Positions 44,265 through 49,913 of a stretch of DNA of 49,913 nt are shown here, piece by piece. The notes below the pieces were generated by a model that saw nothing but the letters and a program-made list of their open reading frames with translations, made no database searches and had not been told where the DNA came from. Positions within the stretch are counted from its first letter, which is position 1. The number at the start of each line of letters is the position of its first letter. The translations under genes and the position numbers were made by a program. Source of the stretch: Staphylococcus sp. CAG:324 (GTDB lineage Bacteria; Bacillota_I; Bacilli_A; ML615J-28; CAG-313); contig FR890803.1 of NCBI GenBank assembly GCA_000433035.1, positions 1-49,913 on the forward strand, in the 5' to 3' direction.

Positions 44265-45596
44265 GTGATTAAAACGAAACGTAAATATGGCGAAAAAGAT
44301 GTATACGAGGTGTTACAAGAAAGACTGAATTATCTTTTTACAGAGTTTGATAACATTTATGTTTCGTTTTCTGGTGGAAAAGATAGTGGATTGCTATTAA
44401 ATCTTACACTTGATTTTCAAAAAAAATACTATCCAAATAAAAAAATTGGGGTATTTCATCAAGATTTTGAGGCGCAATATAGTGTTACAACTGAATATAT
44501 TGAAAGAACTTTTCAAAAAATTGAAAATGAAGTGGAACCATATTGGGTATGTTTACCTATGGCAACTAGAACTGCTTTGAGTAGTTATGAAATGTTTTGG
44601 TATCCATGGGATGATACCAAAAAAGATGCATGGGTTCGTCCAATGCCTAAACATCCATATGTTATCAATTTGGAAAATAATATTATGTCAACGTATCATT
44701 ATCGTATGCATCAAGAAGATCTTGCTAAACAATTTGGTAGATGGTATCGAATTATGCATGGTAATAAAAAAACTGTATGTTTACTTGGAATTCGAACTGA
44801 TGAATCTTTGCAAAGATATAGTGGTATTTTAAACAAAAAGTATGGATATAAAGGAACTTGTTGGATTAGCAAACAATTTAAAGATACTTATTGTGCATCA
44901 CCTATTTATGATTGGTCTTTAAGCGATGTATGGCATGCAAATTATTTATTTAATTATGATTATAATCGTTTATATGATTTATATTATATGGCAGGGCTTA
45001 AACCAGATCAAATGCGAGTAGCATCACCATTTAATGATTATGCCAAAGATAGTTTAAATTTATATCGTGTTATTGATCCTAAAATTTGGTGCAAATTAGT
45101 TGGAAGAGTTAGAGGAGTAAATTTTGGTGCTATTTATGGTAAGACAAAGGCAATGGGATATCGTAATTTATCATTGCCAGAAGGACATACTTGGGAATCC
45201 TATACAAAATTTTTATTAAAAACCCTTCCAGCTAGAATTCGAAATAATTATATTAAAAAATTTGAAGCATCTAATGACTTCTGGCATAAAAGAGGGGGAG
45301 GTTTAGATGAAGATACAATTAAAGAGCTTATCGATCATGGATATCATATTGAAAGAAATGGAATTTCTAATTATACAATTTTAAAATATTCACGAATTAT
45401 TTTTATTGGAAAATTGCCAGATCATACTGATGATATTAAAACAACCAAAGACATTCCAAGTTGGAAACGAATGTGTTATTGCATTTTGCGAAATGATCAT
45501 ACTTGTCGGTTTATGGGGTTTGGATTAACGAGAGAGCAACAAAAAAGAATAGATCTTTTGAAAGAAAAATATCGAAATATTGGAGATGAATTATGA
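44265..45596 (+). CDS. ibrA: IbrA-like PP-loop (PAPS reductase fold) protein with DUF3440
   Basis: 443 residues if read from the GTG at 44265. The N-terminal PP-loop ATP-pyrophosphatase domain has SGGKDS at 36-41 and VFHQDFEAQY. The C-terminal half is the DUF3440 region (WISKQFKDTYCASPIYDWSLSDVW onward), which is the IbrA architecture. IbrA/IbrB were described in E. coli as activators of eib genes; DndC-type relatives act in sulphur chemistry. There is no Cys cluster as in true PAPS reductase. The start is odd: the GTG lies within the SD AAGGGGTGA, and the codon at normal SD distance is ACG (44274). It overlaps ibrB by four bases (ATGA). Confidence 0.82.
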   Translation: MIKTKRKYGEKDVYEVLQERLNYLFTEFDNIYVSFSGGKDSGLLLNLTLDFQKKYYPNKKIGVFHQDFEAQYSVTTEYIERTFQKIENEVEPYWVCLPMATRTALSSYEMFWYPWDDTKKDAWVRPMPKHPYVINLENNIMSTYHYRMHQEDLAKQFGRWYRIMHGNKKTVCLLGIRTDESLQRYSGILNKKYGYKGTCWISKQFKDTYCASPIYDWSLSDVWHANYLFNYDYNRLYDLYYMAGLKPDQMRVASPFNDYAKDSLNLYRVIDPKIWCKLVGRVRGVNFGAIYGKTKAMGYRNLSLPEGHTWESYTKFLLKTLPARIRNNYIKKFEASNDFWHKRGGGLDEDTIKELIDHGYHIERNGISNYTILKYSRIIFIGKLPDHTDDIKTTKDIPSWKRMCYCILRNDHTCRFMGFGLTREQQKRIDLLKEKYRNIGDEL

Positions 45597-46150
45597 CATT
45601 TAAAAGTCCCGTGTATAACGTAATATCAGTACCAATCGAAAAAATTGAACCTAATACATATAATCCTAATTCAGTAGCACCACCAGAATTAAAACTTTTA
45701 TATGATAGTATAAAAGAAGATGGATATACAATGCCAATAGTGTGTTATTATATAAAAGAAAAAGATCGTTATGTGATTGTCGATGGCTTTCATCGATATC
45801 GAATAATGCTTGATTATCATGATATTTATGAGCGTGAAAATGGAATGTTACCAGTTTCCATTATTGATAAGTCTCTTGATCATAGAATGGCTAGTACGAT
45901 TAGGCACAATCGTGCAAGAGGATCACATAATGTAGATTTAATGAGCAATATTATAAAAGAACTTCATGAATTAGGAAGATCAGATGCTTGGATATCAAAA
46001 CATCTTGGAATGGATAAAGATGAAATTTTACGTCTTAAACAAATAACTGGGCTAGCCTCATTATTTAAAGATGTAAAGTTTGGTAAAGCTTGGACACCAG
46101 TAGAAGATGAAGATGATGAATTTGATAATGACAAAGAAAATATTGTTTAA
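45593..46150 (+). CDS. ibrB: IbrB-like ParB/sulfiredoxin-fold protein
   Basis: 185 residues. An N-terminal ParB-like nuclease/CTPase-fold domain (VPIEKIEPNTYNPNSVAPPEL, RYVIVDGFHRYRIM, IRHNRARGSHNV) is followed by a helix-turn-helix (SDAWISKHLGMDKDEILRLKQ) and an acidic tail (EDEDDEFDNDKEN). This matches IbrB, the usual partner of IbrA. It starts inside the last codon of ibrA, so the two are translated together. It may bind DNA; the repeats at both island promoters are candidates (inference). Confidence 0.82.
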   Translation: MTFKSPVYNVISVPIEKIEPNTYNPNSVAPPELKLLYDSIKEDGYTMPIVCYYIKEKDRYVIVDGFHRYRIMLDYHDIYERENGMLPVSIIDKSLDHRMASTIRHNRARGSHNVDLMSNIIKELHELGRSDAWISKHLGMDKDEILRLKQITGLASLFKDVKFGKAWTPVEDEDDEFDNDKENIV

Positions 46151-46205
46151 TATAACTTTATTGTAATTGTGTGAAAGTAAATTGCTTCTAAAAAACGTAA
46201 AAAAA

Positions 46206-46236
46206 TGATATAATATAAAGGATAGAAAATTCTATC
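46206..46236 (+). promoter_or_regulatory. Extended -10 promoter and palindrome before the CDF gene
   Basis: TGATATAAT (46206-46214) without a good -35. GATAGAAAATTCTATC (46221-46236) is a near-perfect palindrome at the predicted +1 and could be an operator. The gene therefore has its own promoter besides any readthrough from ibrAB. Confidence 0.5.
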
Positions 46237-46266
46237 AATTTATACAACTATATAGGAGGATCTCTA

Positions 46267-47184
46267 ATGAGTAAACAAAATTATGAATTTAGAGCCTTAA
46301 TAATAGGTGTTATCATTAATCTTATATCCGCTATTGTCGGATTCATCTTTTTTTATTTAACTACTAGTATGTCGATCTTATTAGATGGACTGATTTCCGC
46401 AATTCTTTGTGGCTCAACGATAGTTTCTATTTTTGTTTCTAATTATGTAAATAAGAATGATTCAAAAAAATATCCTTTTGGAAGATATGCAATAGAAAAC
46501 GTCTTTCTATTATTTAGAGCAATTATGATGTTGGGAACTATTATCTTTACCATTTTGGATGGTGCTTTAACAATTTTAGATTTTATCAATAATCAAACGA
46601 TTGATAATTTTAACGCTTCAAACTGGCAATTAATTGTATATGGTCTAAGCATGTGTGGTTTATGTTTGTTAATAACCTTGGTTTATTCAATTTTAAATAA
46701 AAAATCTCAAGTAAAATCGGAAATTATTAGAATTGAAATTAAAGCGAGTTTGTATGATGGATTGGTTACTTTAGTTGCTATCTCTAGTCTATTATTATTT
46801 TCCAATATTGAATTTTTAAGTGGAATTAAAGAAATTGGTGATTCAATTACTGTAATTATATTATCAATTATTTATCTTTATTCACCACTAAAAGAATTGA
46901 TAGGACAAATTAAAATTTTAATTGATCGAAGAAGATTTGTTGAAACCGAAAAAGAATTAATCAATAATCTTCAACATAAATTTTTAATATTCAAATTTAA
47001 TGATTTATATTTTGCCTTTTCAGGTGATCATTATCAAATTTATATCTCTTTATATCCAAAGCAAAATCTTAAAAGTGAAGAGATAACTAAAAAGTTTCAA
47101 GATATTAAAAATCATTTATTAAATATTTATCAAGATAGTAAAATTTATCTACTATTATCAAAAGAAATGATTCATAATATGTAG
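46267..47184 (+). CDS. Cation diffusion facilitator-like transporter, divergent metal site
   Basis: 305 residues with about six membrane helices and a C-terminal cytosolic domain, the CDF plan. In helix 2, D40 of LLDGLISAI aligns with the first metal Asp, but the second is S44. The HPYGHGR-like loop is reduced to KYPFGRYAIE. In helix 5, D164 (ASLYDGLVTL) is kept, but the His four residues before is A160. Only two of the four site-A ligands remain, so cation choice or activity may differ from Zn/Fe exporters. The SD is TATAGGAGG. It is convergent with the recombinase. Confidence 0.72.
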   Translation: MSKQNYEFRALIIGVIINLISAIVGFIFFYLTTSMSILLDGLISAILCGSTIVSIFVSNYVNKNDSKKYPFGRYAIENVFLLFRAIMMLGTIIFTILDGALTILDFINNQTIDNFNASNWQLIVYGLSMCGLCLLITLVYSILNKKSQVKSEIIRIEIKASLYDGLVTLVAISSLLLFSNIEFLSGIKEIGDSITVIILSIIYLYSPLKELIGQIKILIDRRRFVETEKELINNLQHKFLIFKFNDLYFAFSGDHYQIYISLYPKQNLKSEEITKKFQDIKNHLLNIYQDSKIYLLLSKEMIHNM

Positions 47185-47283
47185 GTTGTGGAAACTGAAT
47201 TGATAACACATTATTGAAGTTCTAATGTTTAACTTTATGTAAAATTAAAGAAAATGGCATTAGTTAAATATAAAAAGAAAGAA

Positions 47284-47323
47284 AAAGGAACAAGATTATT
47301 AAAATTAATCCTGTTCCTTTTTT
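47284..47323. terminator. Bidirectional terminator between the convergent CDF and recombinase genes
   Basis: 15-base arms (47284-47298 with 47306-47320) pair with one mismatch. They are followed by a T-run on the plus strand and a T-rich run on the minus strand. The recombinase stop codon lies in it. Confidence 0.85.
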
Positions 47324-47907
47324 ATTAATTTAGAATACTTTAAAAAGGTTCCTCTTGTCATATTTAAAATTTCCGCAGCCTCTATATGTGTTAATTCTTT
47401 ATTATGATATCGCACCACAATTTCGGTAAAATTATTTGGTAATTTATATTTTGGCCTTCCCATATGAACCCCCTTCTCTTTTGCAATTCTAATCCCTTCG
47501 GCTTGTCTTTGTCTAATATTTTCTCTTTCATTTTGTGCGACAAAAGATAATACTTGTAAAACAATATCACTAATAAATTTTCCCACTAAATTTGTATTTT
47601 CAGATCGCGTATCAAGAAGGGGAAAATCAATTACACAAATATCTGCTTCAATAATTTTAGTAATATCACTCCATTCTTTAATAATCATTTCATAGTTACG
47701 TCCTAAACGATCTATTGATTTAATAATTAAAAGATCATCTTTTTTTAGTTTGCTTTTCATTATTTGATAATTGGGTCGATCAAAATCTTTTCCACTTTGT
47801 TTATCTATATAAATAAATTCATCTGTAAGACCGAATTTATGCATTTCTTCCATTTGTCTATCTATATTTTGGGTAGTAGTTGACACTCTTACATATCCAT
47901 ATTTCAT
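47305..47907 (-). CDS. Small serine recombinase (resolvase/invertase family)
   Basis: 200 residues. The catalytic domain starts MKYGYVRVSTTTQNIDRQ with nucleophile S9; IIKSIDRLGRNYEMI carries the catalytic Arg, and the E-helix region ends in GRPKYKLP. The C-terminal part is a short HTH (THIEAAEILNMTRGTFLKY), as in Hin/Gin/Tn3-resolvase proteins. The SD GGAGG lies five bases before the ATG. No transposase or terminal inverted repeats were found nearby, so it is an orphan invertase or resolvase, or the mobility gene of this island. Confidence 0.9.
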   Translation of the reverse strand: MKYGYVRVSTTTQNIDRQMEEMHKFGLTDEFIYIDKQSGKDFDRPNYQIMKSKLKKDDLLIIKSIDRLGRNYEMIIKEWSDITKIIEADICVIDFPLLDTRSENTNLVGKFISDIVLQVLSFVAQNERENIRQRQAEGIRIAKEKGVHMGRPKYKLPNNFTEIVVRYHNKELTHIEAAEILNMTRGTFLKYSKLIKKEQD

Positions 47908-47930
47908 AAAAACCTCCAGAGAATAAAATT

Positions 47931-47959
47931 ATTATATCAAAAAAAATCTAGATGGTAAA
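47931..47959 (-). promoter_or_regulatory. Promoter of the recombinase gene
   Basis: On the minus strand: TTTACC (4/6), 17 bases, TATAAT with TGA extension. The -35 box lies inside the ATGGTAAAAT repeat at 47952-47961. Confidence 0.65.
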
Positions 47960-47999
47960 ATGACTTGTCTTAAAATAAAATGGTAAAAAATGGTAAAAT
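47952..47999. repeat. Three ATGGTAAAA(T/A) direct repeats upstream of the recombinase
   Basis: Copies at 47952-47961 (ATGGTAAAAT), 47980-47989 (ATGGTAAAAA) and 47990-47999 (ATGGTAAAAT). The last two are head to tail with a 10-base period. The first covers the recombinase -35. A matching copy lies at the ibrA promoter. Confidence 0.65.
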
Positions 48000-48091
48000 A
48001 TGTTTATAATTGTAGAAAAAATGTTTTTTTGAGAAGTAATTCACTGATAATAATAAAAAATTTGCTATTTTTCGTTTCTATTTTACTAATT

Positions 48092-48131
48092 AACCCATAA
48101 AAAATGGAAAAGTCATTTTTAGGGTTTTTTT
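48092..48131 (+). terminator. Orphan plus-strand terminator in the recombinase-cysK gap
   Basis: AACCC/GGGTT outer stem and TAAAAAATG/CATTTTTA inner stem (one bulge), followed by seven T. No plus-strand gene lies upstream of it before the CDF terminator. A TATAAT at 48010-48015 area (TTTATAATTG) could start a short transcript ending here. The rest of the 466-base gap (47908-48373) holds the recombinase promoter and repeats, a weak cysK promoter and AT-rich sequence. Confidence 0.7.
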
Positions 48132-48209
48132 ATATTTTTTTATTTTGATTTCTACTTCTATATTGGTTTTTAGATAAAAATTTTTCTTAATTAATAGTTT
48201 GTAAAATAA

Positions 48210-48239
48210 TTGTAGTCATACTTTAATTATGAGTATAAA
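48210..48239 (+). promoter_or_regulatory. Weak candidate promoter of cysK
   Basis: TTGTAG, 18 bases, TATAAA. Just downstream, ATAGTAT (48258-48264) and ATACTAT (48274-48280) form an inverted repeat that could be an operator or RNA hairpin. Confidence 0.35.
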
Positions 48240-48373
48240 ATGTTGATTGAAACAAAAATAGTATAGCAATTAAATACTATATTTTAGCAGATAAGAATAG
48301 AAATCATTGATTTTTATAATAGGCTTTTGTAAAAACAAATTGATTTTTTAATTCATATTATAAATAAGGTGAT

Positions 48374-49294
48374 ATGATGAAGATATATAATAATATTTGT
48401 GAATTAATAGGAAATACACCACTTGTGAGATTAGAAAAGCTTGAGAAAAAATATAAAATTCCTAATATTTTAATTGCAAAATTAGAAAAATTTAATCCTG
48501 GTGGCTCTAGCAAAGATAGAATAGCTTATGAAATTATTTTAGATGGTTTAAAAAAAGGTAAAATTAATTCAAAAACTACTCTTATAGAGGCAACTAGTGG
48601 TAATACAGGAATTGGTCTTGCAATGGTTTGTGCATATTTTAATTTGAAATTGATTATAATAATGAGTGAAAGTGTAACAATTGAACGAATAAAATTACTA
48701 CAATTATATGGTGCTACAGTAATTTTGACGAAAAAAGAAGATGGGATAGAAGGAGCAATCAATAAAGCTCATGAATTAGTAAAAACAATACCTAATAATT
48801 ATTTTATCAATCAATTTCATAATAATATGAACCCTCTAGCACATTATCAAACTACTTCAAAAGAATTAATTCAAGATTTAGAGGGAAAAATAGATATACT
48901 TGTAGCAGGGATGGGTTCTGGAGGAACAATAACTGGAATTGCAAAGGGACTAAAGGAATTTGATGATAATATTAAAATTATTGGAGTAGAACCATCAGGC
49001 TGTCCATACTATTCTAAGCAATTGATTGGTAAGTATAATATTCCAGGAATAGGAACAACCTTTATGCCTAGCATTGTTGATATGAGTTTGATTGATGACA
49101 TGATGGAAATAACAGATGAGGATGCTAAAAAATATATGGAAATACTTGCAAAAGAAGAGGGCATTTTAGCGGGATATTCATCAGGTGCAGTGCTTGCAGG
49201 AACTATAAAATATTTAAAAACAAATAAAATAAGTAACAAAATAATTGTTATGATTTTTCATGATACAGGAGAAAGATATTTATCTATGCTATAA
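48374..49294 (+). CDS. cysK: O-acetylserine sulfhydrylase (cysteine synthase A family)
   Basis: 306 residues, the usual length. NTPLVRLEKL near the start; the PLP lysine motif is NPGGSSKDRIA (usually NPGGSVKDR); the substrate loop is TSGNTGIGLA; the phosphate loop is AGMGSGGTITGIAKGL; and SSGAVLAG is near the end. It makes cysteine from O-acetylserine and sulphide. Some relatives are cystathionine beta-synthase-like, so the exact donor is not certain. No cysE lies in the window. The SD is AAGGTGA; a second ATG follows the first directly. Confidence 0.9.
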   Translation: MMKIYNNICELIGNTPLVRLEKLEKKYKIPNILIAKLEKFNPGGSSKDRIAYEIILDGLKKGKINSKTTLIEATSGNTGIGLAMVCAYFNLKLIIIMSESVTIERIKLLQLYGATVILTKKEDGIEGAINKAHELVKTIPNNYFINQFHNNMNPLAHYQTTSKELIQDLEGKIDILVAGMGSGGTITGIAKGLKEFDDNIKIIGVEPSGCPYYSKQLIGKYNIPGIGTTFMPSIVDMSLIDDMMEITDEDAKKYMEILAKEEGILAGYSSGAVLAGTIKYLKTNKISNKIIVMIFHDTGERYLSML

Positions 49295-49297
49295 TAT

Positions 49298-49326
49298 TTG
49301 CCTTATTTTCATATTTTTGGTATAAT
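49298..49326 (+). promoter_or_regulatory. Promoter of the CBS-pair gene
   Basis: TTGCCT, 17 bases, TATAAT, 24 bases before the ATG. Confidence 0.65.
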
Positions 49327-49349
49327 ATGTAAAAGGAGTATAGTTAGAT

Positions 49350-49757
49350 ATGAATATTTTGTTTTTTCTAAAACCCAAAAAAGAAGTTGTATACATTAAT
49401 AGTAATGCCACAATAAGACAAGCATTAGAAAAAATGGAGAGATATCGTTATACGACAGTACCCATTTTAAATGATGATGGAGAGTATGTGGGAACTTTAT
49501 CAGAAGGGGATATTTTATGGGAAATTAAAAATCGCAATTCTTTTGATTTAAAAACCGCTGAATCAATAAAAATAGGTTCTATTAGAAGGCATCGAGATAA
49601 TTTGCCTATCAATATTAATGCTGATATGAAGGATTTGATTATCAAAGCAACAGCAGAAAACTTTGTTCCAGTTTTAGATGATCGAAATAAATTTATTGGA
49701 ATTGTTACAAGAACTGACATTATAAAATATTTTTTTGAAAGAAATAAAAGTATTTGA
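49350..49757 (+). CDS. CBS-domain pair protein
   Basis: 135 residues made of two CBS motifs: YINSNATIRQALEKMERYRYTTVPILNDDGEYVGTLSEGDIL in pieces at about 17-57, and NADMKDLIIKATAENFVPVLDDRNKFIGIVTRTDII at about 90-126. Stand-alone CBS pairs bind adenine nucleotides; DarB/CbpB of Bacillus, of similar size, binds c-di-AMP. That ligand is a possibility only. The SD is AAAAGGAG. Confidence 0.85.
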   Translation: MNILFFLKPKKEVVYINSNATIRQALEKMERYRYTTVPILNDDGEYVGTLSEGDILWEIKNRNSFDLKTAESIKIGSIRRHRDNLPININADMKDLIIKATAENFVPVLDDRNKFIGIVTRTDIIKYFFERNKSI

Positions 49758-49766
49758 GCAAATAAG

Positions 49767-49795
49767 TAGACGTAGTAATAAAAATTTGATATAAT
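49767..49795 (+). promoter_or_regulatory. Candidate promoter after the CBS gene
   Basis: TAGACG (4/6), 17 bases, TATAAT with TGA extension. No gene follows before the next promoter. Confidence 0.4.
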
Positions 49796-49872
49796 ACTTA
49801 GGCATTTTAGATATATAGCGTTTTGAAAAACTTATAAATTTAATACTTTAATTGAATTACTGGTGCATTTCC

Positions 49873-49901
49873 TTGACAAAAGAAAAAAGAAATGATATAA
49901 T
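49873..49901 (+). promoter_or_regulatory. Consensus promoter for a gene beyond the window
   Basis: TTGACA, 17 bases, TATAAT with TGA extension, 12 bases from the window edge. Confidence 0.85.
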
Positions 49902-49913
49902 ATAAAAGATGCA

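Noticed and set aside
44202..48000. The island as a complete transposon or prophage
   Set aside because: No transposase, structural phage genes, terminal inverted repeats or target-site duplication were seen; only a small serine recombinase and short repeats.

Overview
The window is low-G+C, AT-rich Firmicutes-type chromosomal DNA with SD sequences of the GGAGG/AGGTG kind, sigma-A promoters (TTGACA-17-TATAAT) and Rho-independent terminators. It uses the standard code: TGA is a stop (for example at the end of the ibrA-like gene and of the glycosyltransferase). The gene order cysS-mrnC-rlmB-(sigma factor)-rpmG-secE-nusG ... rplK-rplA-rplJ-rplL-(RsmC-like)-rpoB-rpoC is the Bacillus subtilis order, and glgB-glgC-glgD-glgA-glgP is the Firmicutes glycogen operon. 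With an L-serine dehydratase, a divergent PriA and a collagen-like surface protein, this suggests an uncultured or gut-type member of the Bacilli/Erysipelotrichia/Mollicutes-related lineages. The species cannot be named from the sequence alone. No rRNA, tRNA or CRISPR array was seen.

Layout. 1-2.2 kb (minus strand): a collagen-like protein cut by the window edge, its probable partner glycosyltransferase, and a small zinc-ribbon membrane protein. 2.35-11.6 kb: a complete glycogen synthesis and breakdown operon (glgBCDAP) followed by pfkA. 11.75-18.1 kb: a membrane-anchored protein with repeated Ig-like modules, metG, a CPA2-type antiporter and a YitT-family protein. 18.1-19.2 kb: rplM-rpsI with an L13-type leader. 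19.2-23.7 kb: a frameshifted small membrane ORF, then cysS, mrnC, rlmB, a SigH-position sigma factor that appears to start at ATT, rpmG, an enlarged secE, and nusG. 23.7-26.2 kb: three accessory genes (secreted ComEC-like MBL hydrolase, DUF1294, tandem GNAT) sit in the usual nusG-rplK junction. 26.2-37.2 kb: L11, L1, L10 and L7/L12 with three RNA-level control sites, an RsmC-like methyltransferase, and rpoB-rpoC. 37.3-43.8 kb: priA-fmt-pgpA-sdaA-rlmD.

43.8-48.1 kb is the accessory island: an IbrA-like PP-loop protein overlapping an IbrB-like ParB-fold protein, a divergent cation-diffusion-facilitator protein, and a convergent small serine recombinase. A short repeat, ATGGTAAAA(T/A), lies at the ibrA promoter and three times over and upstream of the recombinase promoter, which suggests common control. 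48.2-49.9 kb: cysK, a CBS-pair protein, and two outward promoters for genes beyond the edge.

Most unexpected items: (1) the PriA homologue keeps all eight zinc cysteines and the N-terminal DNA-binding domain but has lost the recognisable ATPase/helicase motifs, so it looks like an ATPase-dead primosome scaffold; (2) the ibrAB-CDF-recombinase island with shared repeats; (3) a frameshift placed inside a perfect hairpin just before cysS; (4) non-standard start codons for the sigma factor (ATT) and ibrA (GTG or ACG); (5) a roughly 33-residue insertion near the N-terminus of RpoC; (6) a three-TM SecE.
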